This document shows positions 35,580 through 43,963 of a stretch of DNA of 64,000 nucleotides, in pieces. How positions within the stretch are numbered: position 1 is the first letter of the stretch; the number at the start of each line of letters is the position of its first letter. Location of the stretch: NCBI GenBank assembly GCA_965247435.1, contig OZ252019.1, positions 806,001-870,000 of the forward strand, read 5' to 3'. Under the pieces are notes generated by a model, which was given only the letters and a program-made list of their open reading frames with translations, was not told where the DNA came from and did no database searches. A program made the translations under genes and the position numbers. The stretch is from Ilyomonas sp965247435. GTDB lineage: Bacteria; Bacteroidota; Bacteroidia; Chitinophagales; Chitinophagaceae.

Positions 35580-37394
35580 GTGACGGATATCATACAATTG
35601 CTGCCCGATAATATAGCCAACCAGATAGCCGCCGGCGAAGTAATACAGCGGCCCGCAAGCGCCGTAAAAGAGCTGCTGGAAAATGCAGCGGATGCAGGCG
35701 CAACAAGCATACAACTGATTGTAACCGACGCCGGAAAAAGCCTGATACAGGTGATTGATAATGGCAATGGCATGAGCGAAACCGATGCACGGCTTTGCTT
35801 TGAGCGACATGCCACCAGCAAAATACGGAACATAGACGATTTGTTTAAGATCGCCACGATGGGCTTCCGCGGCGAGGCGCTGGCATCTATTGCGGCAGTA
35901 GCGCAGGTAGAGCTGCGCACCCGCAGGGCAGCGGATGAAGTAGGCACCGGTATAGATATTGAAAATGGAATGGTAACCCGGCAACAGGCTTGCGCCTGCC
36001 CGCAGGGCACCAATATCTGCATGAAGAATTTATTTTTTAACGTACCGGCGCGGAGAAATTTTTTAAAAAGCAATACCGCCGAGCTTCGGCACATCATAGA
36101 AGAATTCATCCGTGTGGCGATGGCTTTCCCGGCGATCTTTTTTTCGCTTACCAGCAATGGCCAGCAGGTATTTTACCTCGAAGGCGGCAACCATAAGCAA
36201 CGCATTGTGCAGTTGTTGGGCACGCAATACAATACAAAGCTGGTAAGCGTAAACGAGCAAACGGATTACATGAATATTTACGGTTTTATCGGCAAGCCCG
36301 AAGCAGCCCGCAAAACCCGCGGCGACCAGTATTTTTTTGTCAACAACCGGTTTATCCGCAGCGCTTATCTTAACCATGCCGTCAGCAGCGCTTTCGACGA
36401 CCTGATACCCAAAGACTGCTTTGCGCTGTATGTATTGTATATAGATCTTGACCCGGCGCAGGTGGACATTAATGTGCACCCGACCAAGCAGGAGATAAAG
36501 TTTGAGGATGAGAAGATTGTATATGCTTTTGTACAGAGTGCCGTAAAGCACGCACTGGCGCAGTTTAGCATTGCGCCGTCGCTCGATTTTACGCTGAATG
36601 CAGACATCCAGCAGTTGGAAGCAGTAAGCCAGCCGTTTACAGGCGGCCAGCAGCAGTATGCTTCTTCCTTTGGCTTATACCAAACCTTCACCCAAAAGCA
36701 CCAGGCGCACCTGATTGAGCCAACAGATAAAAGCGGGCTGCAGCACTGGAAAGATTCAATGGCTACGCCAAATGGAGAACAAGCCAACCATGCTCAGTCC
36801 TCGGCCTTCAGCCTGCAGCAATCGCCATTACCAGGCGTGCTATACCAGTTAAACCTTACCTATATAATTGCTGTAGCCGGTAACAATTTTATGCTGGTGC
36901 ATCAGCAGTTGGCGCACGAGCGGATATTGTTCGAGCAATTGAGCGGCGCTATACAAGGCAGGCAGGCAGCCACACAAAAAAGCCTGTTTCCTGCAACACT
37001 GCAACTGGCTACGCCGGACGCTATTTTACTGGAAGATTTGCTGCCCGATCTGGAGGTAATGGGATATATGATTGAGCCGTTTGGCAGGGATGCTTTTGTG
37101 ATACAGGGCACACCGGCAGATGTAGTGCAGGGCAACGAAAAACAGGTGATTGAGTTGCTGCTGGAGCAGTTTAAGCATTTTACCAGCGATATGCGGTTCG
37201 GCAAGCGGGAGAAGCTGGTGCGCTGCATGGCGCGGCAGCAGGCCATTAAAGCCGGTAAAGTGCTTTCGCACCCGGAAATGGAAAACCTGGTGGCGCAACT
37301 GTTTGCCTGTGCTACGCCCAACTTAACGCCCGGCGGCAACCCGACGTACGTGGAGTTTAAGGAAGAATATATTGATAAGCTGTTTGTAAGGTAA
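35580..37394 (+). CDS. mutL: DNA mismatch repair protein MutL
   Basis: A 604-residue GHKL ATPase of mismatch repair, starting at GTG. The N-terminal ATPase motifs are intact: IAAGEVIQRPASAVKELLENAADAG, DNGNGM, RHATSKI and GFRGEALASI. The C-terminal dimerisation domain is present, but the endonuclease motif DQHA(x)2E(x)4E reads HQQLAHERILFE from residue 441: both Glu remain, while Asp and His are replaced by His and Gln. The nicking activity may therefore be lost or altered. It is immediately downstream of gltX. Confidence 0.95.
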   Translation: MTDIIQLLPDNIANQIAAGEVIQRPASAVKELLENAADAGATSIQLIVTDAGKSLIQVIDNGNGMSETDARLCFERHATSKIRNIDDLFKIATMGFRGEALASIAAVAQVELRTRRAADEVGTGIDIENGMVTRQQACACPQGTNICMKNLFFNVPARRNFLKSNTAELRHIIEEFIRVAMAFPAIFFSLTSNGQQVFYLEGGNHKQRIVQLLGTQYNTKLVSVNEQTDYMNIYGFIGKPEAARKTRGDQYFFVNNRFIRSAYLNHAVSSAFDDLIPKDCFALYVLYIDLDPAQVDINVHPTKQEIKFEDEKIVYAFVQSAVKHALAQFSIAPSLDFTLNADIQQLEAVSQPFTGGQQQYASSFGLYQTFTQKHQAHLIEPTDKSGLQHWKDSMATPNGEQANHAQSSAFSLQQSPLPGVLYQLNLTYIIAVAGNNFMLVHQQLAHERILFEQLSGAIQGRQAATQKSLFPATLQLATPDAILLEDLLPDLEVMGYMIEPFGRDAFVIQGTPADVVQGNEKQVIELLLEQFKHFTSDMRFGKREKLVRCMARQQAIKAGKVLSHPEMENLVAQLFACATPNLTPGGNPTYVEFKEEYIDKLFVR

Positions 37395-37462
37395 GGGTAA
37401 TAAGTCGGCAGTAAACGGTCATCGGTCATCCGGCAACTAACGGAGTAAAGATAATTGACGAT

Positions 37463-38077
37463 TTACAAATCCAGATCCTGCAACGACATGCCCGGCGCTA
37501 AGTGCAGCGCCTGCAGGCCGGCGTTGCGGGCGCCTTCCACATTGGGTAAAGTATCGTCTATAAATAAAGTTTCTTCCCCGTTCAGGCCCTGCTCATTCAG
37601 CACAAACTGGTATGCTTCTATATAAGGCTTACGCAATCCCATCTCGTGCGAATAGTAAGCTTTGATAAAATAGTCATCGAAGTTTTGCCTGCCCGTTTGG
37701 TCACGGTAGATTTTCATGAATGCTTTGTGATGGATCGCGTTGGTATTGGAGAGTAAAAAAATTTTGTATTTATCTTTTATGCTATCGAGCCATTGCAGCC
37801 GGTCTTCATAAAAGGCGCCTAAGAGCGCATTCCACGATTCTTCTATCTGTTCGTCGGCCAGCGTGGTGTTGGTATGGGTGCGGAAGTTGTTGTAGAATGT
37901 TGCCGCATCGAGCTTGCCGGTCTCCAGGGATTCAAACAGGTCCGACGCATGGCTTTGTGTATAAAACCGGTGGAAGTTTTGCACCTTTAGATCGGTAAAC
38001 GCCTGTTGTGTTTTGGCATAATTGATTGCGATAAATACGCCCCCTAAATCGAAGATAATATTGCGGATATTTTCCAT
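37463..38077 (-). CDS. HAD-family hydrolase (YihX-like phosphatase)
   Basis: A 204-residue haloacid dehalogenase-superfamily protein. Motif I is DLGGVFIAI (the second catalytic Asp of DxD is replaced by Gly, as in some YihX and epoxide-hydrolase-like members), motif II is LLSNTN, and motif III/IV are RKPYIEAY and FIDDTLPNVEGA. A small-molecule phosphatase function is likely; the substrate is unknown. It is convergent with mutL. Confidence 0.87.
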   Translation of the reverse strand: MENIRNIIFDLGGVFIAINYAKTQQAFTDLKVQNFHRFYTQSHASDLFESLETGKLDAATFYNNFRTHTNTTLADEQIEESWNALLGAFYEDRLQWLDSIKDKYKIFLLSNTNAIHHKAFMKIYRDQTGRQNFDDYFIKAYYSHEMGLRKPYIEAYQFVLNEQGLNGEETLFIDDTLPNVEGARNAGLQALHLAPGMSLQDLDL

Positions 38078-38111
38078 AGCAGCAAAAATAAGCGGTTGCC
38101 CATATTAGCAC

Positions 38112-38141
38112 TTGGAAAATTGGCGGATTTCTCTATTTTTG
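38112..38141 (+). promoter_or_regulatory. Bacteroidota-type promoter of tRNA-Ile2
   Basis: TTG at 38112-38114 and TATTTTTG at 38134-38141 are 19 bases apart, matching the TTG-N19-TAnnTTTG consensus. The predicted start would be about 20 bases before the tRNA. It confirms the phylum-specific promoter type. Confidence 0.75.
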
Positions 38142-38166
38142 CGCTCCCGAATCCCAAAAGGGTTCC

Positions 38167-38240
38167 GGGCCTATAGCTCAGTTGGTTAGAGCACTTGACT
38201 CATAATCAAGGGGTCCCTGGTTCAAGCCCAGGTGGGCCCA
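38167..38240 (+). tRNA. tRNA-Ile2 (CAU, lysidine type)
   Basis: A 74-base cloverleaf: acceptor GGGCCTA/TGGGCCC, D-arm GCTC/GAGC, anticodon stem TTGA.. with loop CTCATAA (CAU), T-stem CCTGG/CCAGG. The body resembles tRNA-Ile2, which reads AUA after lysidine modification of C34, rather than elongator or initiator Met tRNA. CCA is not encoded. A strong terminator follows within ten bases. Confidence 0.85.
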
Positions 38241-38248
38241 CTTACAAA

Positions 38249-38287
38249 TCAAGGAGTTACAAATGATTGTAACTCCTTGATGTTTTT
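38249..38287 (+). terminator. strong intrinsic terminator after tRNA-Ile2
   Basis: TCAAGGAGTTACAA and TTGTAACTCCTTGA form a perfect 14-bp stem with loop ATGA, followed by TGTTTTT. It ends the monocistronic tRNA transcript. The DNA to its right (38288-38525) is AT-rich with no gene and begins the accessory region. Confidence 0.85.
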
Positions 38288-38525
38288 GGATACATACCAG
38301 ATACATACAATTTGCCTCTTACTTATTAAAATAATACTATGGGCATGTATTTAATGAAAGCAAAAAGTTGGCAATTGTAATTTTCATAGTGTCTACTTAT
38401 TAAGTGCCACATCGCAAAATAAAATTACAGTTGGGCAAAATGAATATCCATTTATAGCTGTGTGAAGTTTGTAAGGCTACAGTGCATATAGAGAAATGCC
38501 ATTTTGTAAAAGTTGAAAAATAATA

Positions 38526-38823
38526 TTAAAATATATTTTTTTTGTCTTTTGAATTCAATATGAACCTTTCACTCTCTTTTTGTATTTCCTCCATACTATT
38601 TCGTTTGTTATGAAGTACCCATTCATCAACTTCTGCTCTTTTAAAATATATTAATTTGCCGTTAGGTACATGATGAGGAATTATTCGTCCGCTTGTCAGC
38701 TTATACATAAAAGATGCACTTATGCCTAAATATATACAAGCCTCTTCTAAAGTCAGAATTTCTTTCTACAGAATATAATTCATCTTTGGGGTCACTACTT
38801 GTTCGCTTATCTCATTTTCCACT
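38526..38823 (-). pseudogene. excisionase-type HTH gene with amber stop
   Basis: The frame from a GTG at 38823, preceded by AGGAGG, reads ENEISEQVVTPKMNYIL, stops at TAG (38768-38770), then continues in frame as ILTLEEACIYLGISASFMYK and YFKRAEVDEWVLHNKR. This is the usual MerR/excisionase-like winged HTH of Bacteroidota mobile elements. A single nonsense change breaks it; an internal restart at Met 38708 would lack the first helix. Before the IS insertion it lay just downstream of the RES-like gene. Confidence 0.7.
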
Positions 38824-38878
38824 TTCTGTACCTCCTATACTATCTTTAAATTTTATTTCTTAATTTAAGTGTCTATAA

Positions 38879-39930
38879 TAGAGTTTATATCAGTATAATA
38901 TTGGGGTAATTAAAGGGTTTGGTCTGCACTCTGAAGTTATGCAAAGCGGCACAAAGAGTGAATACTTTATAAGGGTATTTATTTTTTCTGAGTCTGCATT
39001 CGTCTTTTACGATTCTGTATCTTTTTGTGCTTCCGATGGCATGTTCTACCCGGATTCTTACGGCAGAGATTTGCCTGTTGCGTTCTTTTTGCTCAGGCGT
39101 CATTTCTTTTCCGTTGGGCTTTTTCTGTGGCTGAACAATAGTAACACCAGCGGGCTGAAAACCCTGGTAGCCGCTGTCCTGCCATAATGTGATCTTCGCT
39201 TTGGCATTACCAAGCACACCTGCATACTGCCGCTCTGCTATCTTCTTATCATGCGTGGCTCCGCTTAGCGTTGCACCAACAAATAAAATCAGGCACGTGG
39301 CACTTACAATCAATGCGTTTTTTAACGTGTGCTTTTTCTTTTTGCCGCTATAGTTTTCCTTTTGTGCTTCCTCGTCCGAAGGGCGGGGAATATCCCGCTC
39401 TGTGCCATCATGCACCAACATCATATCGCCTGCTGCCTCCAACTGTCCGGCAAGTTGCTGAGCCGTTGCAGCCGGCATGGCGCAGGCATCCCGTAAAGCC
39501 TCTTCCAGCACGATAGTTAAACCATGAATCAACTCATTGCATTGCTTTTGTGTCATGCCAAACCAATCCGCCTGCTGCTCCTGGATAGGGTTAAGTTTTT
39601 TGAAACTCAGAATAAAAGCAAGCCGGTCGGCTACCGTTGGCAGCGGGCTGTTGCTATAAATAACATATCTCCTCATCTCCTTTTTCTTTTTTCCGCTCAG
39701 GTCATAGCGGCTGAAATAGCATTGATGCGCACGCTCAAAATAAGGCAGCAATCCTGAAAACTGTTCAATGCTATAACCTGTCATGGCTATAAAGCGAACC
39801 GGATTTTTTAACCACTTCTCATACATATTTTATACTCTTTGCCCCTACAAACCTACTCCCTGATCACTGCATTTTATAATAACCCTTACGCACGCACATA
39901 TCTACTAATCCTAACTCATATAAACTCTAT
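38879..39930 (-). mobile_element. IS5-type insertion sequence, intact
   Basis: A 1052-bp element with terminal inverted repeats beginning ATAGAGTTTATAT at both ends, flanked by TA direct duplications (38877-38878 and 39931-39932). It carries one transposase gene. Removing the element and one TA restores the junction CTATAG, the stop codon of the RES-like gene on the minus strand. Both ends and the transposase appear complete, so the copy may still be active. Confidence 0.8.
38885..39826 (-). CDS. IS5-family DDE transposase
   Basis: A 313-residue transposase. The N-terminal ~115 residues include an HTH region (DWFGMTQKQCNELIHGL); the catalytic core fits a DDE_Tnp_4-type domain with Asp140 (VHDGTERDIPRP), Asp217 (LWQDSGYQGF) and Glu261 (RIRVEHAIG). 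A hydrophobic strand at about residues 171-190 precedes the second Asp, as expected. Frame is uninterrupted. It almost fills the element. Confidence 0.88.
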   Translation of the reverse strand: MYEKWLKNPVRFIAMTGYSIEQFSGLLPYFERAHQCYFSRYDLSGKKKKEMRRYVIYSNSPLPTVADRLAFILSFKKLNPIQEQQADWFGMTQKQCNELIHGLTIVLEEALRDACAMPAATAQQLAGQLEAAGDMMLVHDGTERDIPRPSDEEAQKENYSGKKKKHTLKNALIVSATCLILFVGATLSGATHDKKIAERQYAGVLGNAKAKITLWQDSGYQGFQPAGVTIVQPQKKPNGKEMTPEQKERNRQISAVRIRVEHAIGSTKRYRIVKDECRLRKNKYPYKVFTLCAALHNFRVQTKPFNYPNIILI

Positions 39931-40611
39931 TAGAGCATCGCATTCATTAGTTGGATGCTGAAGTAATTGATTAGCAACCCAAGAGCTCAAAGGGTAAGGA
40001 GGCTTCTCTTTCATCATTACATTAGATAAAAGGTTAATCAATACCTTATATTGCTCAAACTTCTGAGAACCATATGTTTTGCAAATCTCTTCGATAAACT
40101 TAAATACATTGATAGCAGTAATTCTCCAAACATTTTCAAGAGGCAAATCTAAATTAATCAAAGGTATCGCAATGAAATCCCGATTAGAGGTATATGCCCA
40201 TACACTCATAAAGCCTGCGTCACCTTTTTTCATCTTACATTCATCTATCGCCCCTTGAGGATGAGTTGTACTGTAAAAAACCGTGCTCTCGGCAAGGTTG
40301 AGTCTTCCATTGTATGTACAGATATTTGTATTGGGATAAGAATATGCCCTGATTAGGGACAAATTTTCTTTTGAGCCCATATTTAATCGAACACGGTACA
40401 TATTCCATTGATGCATTGTATGAGCGTCGAATTTAAATAATGGAAAAGAAATTAGAATTGCATTTTTAAAGTAAGCATCTGTAATTTCCTCATAACTTGC
40501 TGTAGATAAATACATATTCAATAATTTATTCAATTGATATGAATATGTTTTGAAATCTGGCAAAACTTCTAAATATTGTACAAATTCCAAAGGATTGAAA
40601 GTTGGTGACAT
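39916..40611 (-). CDS. RES-like domain protein, stop altered by IS
   Basis: A 231-residue protein. Residues 72-140 match the RES pattern: Arg in MYRVRLN (73/75), GRLN (102-105), STVFYSTTHPQGAIDE with Glu124, and KGDAGFMSVW. RES proteins are often NAD+-degrading toxins paired with Xre antitoxins; no antitoxin is adjacent here, so a toxin role is only possible. The last four residues (IEFI) come from the IS terminal repeat: the ancestral gene ended Asp-Ala-Leu-stop. It is more AT-rich than the flanking chromosome. Confidence 0.55.
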   Translation of the reverse strand: MSPTFNPLEFVQYLEVLPDFKTYSYQLNKLLNMYLSTASYEEITDAYFKNAILISFPLFKFDAHTMHQWNMYRVRLNMGSKENLSLIRAYSYPNTNICTYNGRLNLAESTVFYSTTHPQGAIDECKMKKGDAGFMSVWAYTSNRDFIAIPLINLDLPLENVWRITAINVFKFIEEICKTYGSQKFEQYKVLINLLSNVMMKEKPPYPLSSWVANQLLQHPTNECDALIEFI

Positions 40612-40903
40612 ACAAGGAGTTTTTATAAATATGACGCACTTTTGCAGTTGGTGCGTTGCTTTTGAGTTGTTCTCTATTCTTGTTTTGAAACAGCCTAATA
40701 AGTACGTTCACAACTAATCTATGTACACAAGCAAAACATTATCACATGCCTCCGATAGATTGCGCCATTGCATGCTTACCATCCTGTTACCTCATTCCAG
40801 TAGTATTTTAACCGCTTTTATATCATACTTAATTTCATTTGGACAAATAAAGATTACACACTACATTGTAAACGTTTTTTAAGGGTTTAGGGTTGAAAAA
40901 ACT

Positions 40904-40928
40904 ACCTCCGCATTCACGGAGGTTTTTT
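40904..40928. terminator. bidirectional intrinsic terminator
   Basis: ACCTCCG, loop CATTCA, CGGAGGT is followed by TTTTTT on the plus strand; the minus strand has GTTTTTTC after the stem. It lies downstream of the small lipoprotein gene on the minus strand and probably ends it. The rest of 40612-40987 holds no gene; one 18-base word in it recurs near 41.6 kb. Confidence 0.7.
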
Positions 40929-40987
40929 ATTTGAAAGGAAAAAAGTTAGGTATAGTGTCCGGCCGGTATTTCTATAGAGGGCCTACT

Positions 40988-41395
40988 TTATTTAGCGTGA
41001 TAGTAGTTTGTAACAACCAGATTGCCGGTACCGGTAATTTCAACTTCTGAAAGAACCAAATTCTTATTATTTACTGATTCGATGGTGTATAGTGATTCAC
41101 TGCTTGAACTGCTAACCTGATTGCGGTATCTTATCATGTTGGGTATATCAAAAGTATAGCTGAAATAGGCAGTACCCTGTGCATTGGTGTTGGTAAACAT
41201 ATCTTCTGTAAAGACCAACGTTTGATTGCCTGTGATTGATGCATAATCCTTTATATCTCCTGTTGGCAAATGATAGATTGTTGAATCATACGCCCAGCTA
41301 TGCTTTTGCAGCAAATTGTGCGGATTATTGGAAGCTTTATCTTTTGAGCAGGCAATAACAGCAACAGGAATGAGCAGTATAATCAGTCTTTTCAT
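40988..41395 (-). CDS. small lipoprotein of unknown function
   Basis: A 135-residue protein with a lipoprotein signal: hydrophobic residues 3-15 and lipobox VIAC (Cys16) followed by SKDK. The mature part is Ser/Thr/Asn-rich and predicted beta (QTLVFTEDMFTNTNAQGTAYFSYTF, then a Ser5 run). The pattern resembles lipocalin-like or DUF-type Bacteroidota lipoproteins, but I cannot assign a family. It stands alone between hairpins. Confidence 0.65.
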   Translation of the reverse strand: MKRLIILLIPVAVIACSKDKASNNPHNLLQKHSWAYDSTIYHLPTGDIKDYASITGNQTLVFTEDMFTNTNAQGTAYFSYTFDIPNMIRYRNQVSSSSSESLYTIESVNNKNLVLSEVEITGTGNLVVTNYYHAK

Positions 41396-41468
41396 ATCAG
41401 CGGATTTGAACTTACTACCTATAAATACTTTAGAACGCTAATTTCAGATTTTTTTCGGTATTAAAAAA

Positions 41469-41488
41469 GCCGGTGTAGAAACACCGGC
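41469..41488 (-). terminator. hairpin with minus-strand T run
   Basis: GCCGGTGT, loop AGAA/TTCT, ACACCGGC, with TTTTTTAA after the stem on the minus strand. It would end a minus-strand transcript arriving from 41.5-41.8 kb, where I find only a short open frame (see next entry). Confidence 0.6.
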
Positions 41489-41836
41489 GGCAAAAATAAT
41501 ATTCATCAAACAAAAAATCCATCACAAAACTAAGCAGCAGGTCCCATGCCTGCTAAGTTTGCGGCTCCTTCTAATCCTGATTTAACCGCTTTTATATCCT
41601 GGCTTAAGACTCACTTACAGACCTAATAATTGTTTATAATGCAGTGTATTAAATAAATGCCAGTGCCTTCTTATAGTGCTGGCTCAGCCGCCTGGCCCTA
41701 TCCGGAATACAGAAGCGGCCAGGATTGCAAAGTTCTCCTGGATCAGGTTGTTCATAAATAATTCCAACCTATCACATATATATGCGATAAGCAGCTTAGC
41801 AGCCAAAGTTAGTTTTGCAGATACAAACTAACAGTT
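41489..41836. other. gap with a short minus-strand coding-like tail
   Basis: On the minus strand a frame just upstream of the hairpin reads SQDIKAVKSGLEGAANLAG and stops with GPAA; it has no proper start and contains the 18-mer GATATAAAAGCGGTTAAA. The same 18-mer occurs on the minus strand near 40.81 kb, again encoding DIKAVK. It may be the remnant of a small peptide gene or a dispersed repeat. Nothing else was recognised. Confidence 0.3.
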
Positions 41837-42721
41837 ATGCTTATTTTCAAAAAAATATTGAAATGGACGGGCATTATTCTCGGCAGTATCGTTGTTGCGC
41901 TGCTTGCTATGTATGCTTATATTGCTCATGACATCACCAGTCGTATGGAGAAGAAGTACAGTTTCTCCCGCGAGCGTCTGATCATTCCTGCAGACAGCGC
42001 TTCCATAGTCAGGGGTAAGCATCTCGTTGCTATCAAAGGTTGTACAGACTGTCATGGCGCCCGTCTTGACGGCAAAACGATGATGGACGACCATGCCGTC
42101 GGCCGCTTGTCTGCCGCCAATCTTACAATGGGTAAAGGCGGCCTGCCTGCAGATTTTTCTGATGATGACTGGGTTACCGCTTTGCGCCATGGTATTGACC
42201 GCGGGGGCAGGCCACTCCTTTTTATGCCATCGCATGAGAGCACTTTGTTAACGGAAAATGATATGTCTGACATTATTGCTTACTGCAGGCAGGTTGCCCC
42301 GGTTGATCATCAACTACCTGTAAATGACATTGGACCGGTAGCCAGGGTTATGAGTTATCTCGGCAAAATGCCGTTGCTCTCCGTCGAAAAAATAGATCAT
42401 CATAAGCCGATGGTGGAAAAGGTAGATACCACCGAGAGCATTGCACACGGTCAATATCTGGTGGTATCCTGCAGCGGTTGTCACCGCCCCGATATGCGCG
42501 GCGGAGCGCCGGTAGCGCCGGGTTTCCCGCCGGTTCCCAACATTACTTCGGGCGGCGAGCCGGGCAGGTGGACGGAAGCGCAGTTCTTGCGTGCACTCCA
42601 CACCGGGCAAACGCCATCCGGCCACCAGTTGAATCCTGATTATATGCCCTGGAAAATGACAGCACAATACAGCGACGTAGAATTAAAATCTATCTTTAAA
42701 TACCTGCAATCGCTGAAGTGA
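41837..42721 (+). CDS. dihaem c-type cytochrome
   Basis: A 294-residue membrane-anchored periplasmic cytochrome. Residues 8-30 are a transmembrane anchor or signal, followed by two haem-binding sites, CTDCH (69-73) and CSGCH (212-216), each in a cytochrome-c domain with candidate Met ligands (LLFMPSHES, YMPWKMTAQ). Such proteins transfer electrons to oxidases or from dehydrogenases. No partner dehydrogenase lies nearby, so the electron source is unknown. Confidence 0.87.
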   Translation: MLIFKKILKWTGIILGSIVVALLAMYAYIAHDITSRMEKKYSFSRERLIIPADSASIVRGKHLVAIKGCTDCHGARLDGKTMMDDHAVGRLSAANLTMGKGGLPADFSDDDWVTALRHGIDRGGRPLLFMPSHESTLLTENDMSDIIAYCRQVAPVDHQLPVNDIGPVARVMSYLGKMPLLSVEKIDHHKPMVEKVDTTESIAHGQYLVVSCSGCHRPDMRGGAPVAPGFPPVPNITSGGEPGRWTEAQFLRALHTGQTPSGHQLNPDYMPWKMTAQYSDVELKSIFKYLQSLK

Positions 42722-43014
42722 AGAAAGTTGATTTATCTTTTCTTGTATGTGTAGCTATTATCTATAAAACATACTGCTTCCAACATGCTAAAATGGTGAG
42801 GGTAGTATGCAAAAATTAAATTTATTGTCGCATCAGGTGTACCGCCTTATTGTTAGTTATTTACGATTGTTTCAAGGTAATACGCTCCTCATATATCCTC
42901 TGGCACAGCAAGATGGATTCGTTGTAAACCTCCTGTTGTGTTTATCTTCTTTTCTAAAAGCCTTTGTCCTGCATGTTTACTAATCTTATCACTGCAGCTT
43001 TGCTGTTTCCTTTT

Positions 43015-43348
43015 TTATTCAATGGTAAGACGATCTGTAAATGTATTCGGATCAACTTTTACTTTAAGCGCATTCAAGCCGCTACCGGCATCAAAAGTAG
43101 CTGTACTTACAAAGCCTGTTACGCTTACGGCTTTAAAAAAATCCACCAATAGTATTTTGAATAAAACCTGAAAGTTTTCCGGTAACAGCGCCTCCTTTTA
43201 TGCGTGCTTCAACAACTGCATTTCCAGAGCCTGCACTCGTTTTTGATAAAGTGATGAGCGAACCAAATGTTACTTTGCCCTGCTCCCATACTTCATAATT
43301 TGCCGGCGCCGTAACCGTCTCTTGGAAATAGTGCGCGGCATCTTTCAT
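43015..43348 (-). pseudogene. frameshifted gene of unknown function
   Basis: The frame starts MKDAAHYFQETVTAPANYE and runs to a TAA inside a T7 tract near 43133. Dropping one T continues it as FFKAVSVTGFVSTATFDAG and VKVDPNTFTDRLTIE-stop at 43015, a total of about 110 residues. The continuation is coherent, so a single-base insertion in the homopolymer is the likely lesion. The product, rich in Ser, Thr, Gly and Val, looks like an all-beta fold, but no family was recognised. 42722-43014 has no supported gene. Confidence 0.5.
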
Positions 43349-43517
43349 TCGTCGTAACCGTACAAAAGGTGTTCGTTATCGAACGCTTTTTTTATGCGCT
43401 TTGCTGAGAAGCCCTGTAGCAAGGTGTTTCAGCGTTGGCATCGCTGTTGATCCGGTAACAGAGCAACGACTGTTTTGTTGTTATCCATTTCAGCAAACAA
43501 TACCGGCAGGCTTCCTT

Positions 43518-43805
43518 ATGTTCATAAACTATTACAAAATTGCATGGCGGAATATGCAACATCGCAAAGCGGATTCAGGGACTAATATCCGGGAGCACGC
43601 AATCGGGCTTGCCTGCTGCCTGCTTATGCTGCAATACGCATTGTTTGAGTTAAGTTATGAAAGCTTTCAAACCAATAAAAACAGGATTCACCGCGTAGCA
43701 CAAGACCGCTTCGACAACGGCAAACTGAGTGCGCAACGGGCGGCGGGTACCTTTGGCAGGGCAACACATTTAAAACCGGAATTCTCTTTGTTAACAGCTA
43801 TTTAA
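43518..43805 (+). pseudogene. truncated MacB-like ABC permease
   Basis: The fragment MFINYYKIAWRNMQHRKAD... IGLACCLLMLQYALFELSYESF... NRIHRVAQDRFD is the N-terminal ~80 residues of the FtsX/MacB-type permeases that are abundant in Bacteroidota (normally about 800 residues). The frame becomes unrelated after GRATHLKPEFSLL and stops; the rest of the gene is absent from the following sequence. It is a relic of a deleted transporter. Confidence 0.7.
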
Positions 43806-43963
43806 AGCGGTTGCAGAACGACGGACCCGGTTAACCGATGCAAATAAGGAGCCTCTGCGGAATAGAACTTAACTGTTGATGAAGAATAAACAATCTTCCC
43901 TTCCGGTTATACAATTGTTTACAACGTTGTGAAAAGTAATCCGTTCAATAAAAACAAAATAAG

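Noticed and set aside
38112..38287. tRNA-Ile2 as a second attachment site for the accessory region
   Set aside because: The region after it is accessory, but no duplicated tRNA 3' end was found to the right within the window.
40865..40880. LacI-like word TTGTAAACGTTTTTTA
   Set aside because: It matches only the GTAAACG core of the locus 1 operators, sits at the end of a small lipoprotein gene and has no target promoter.
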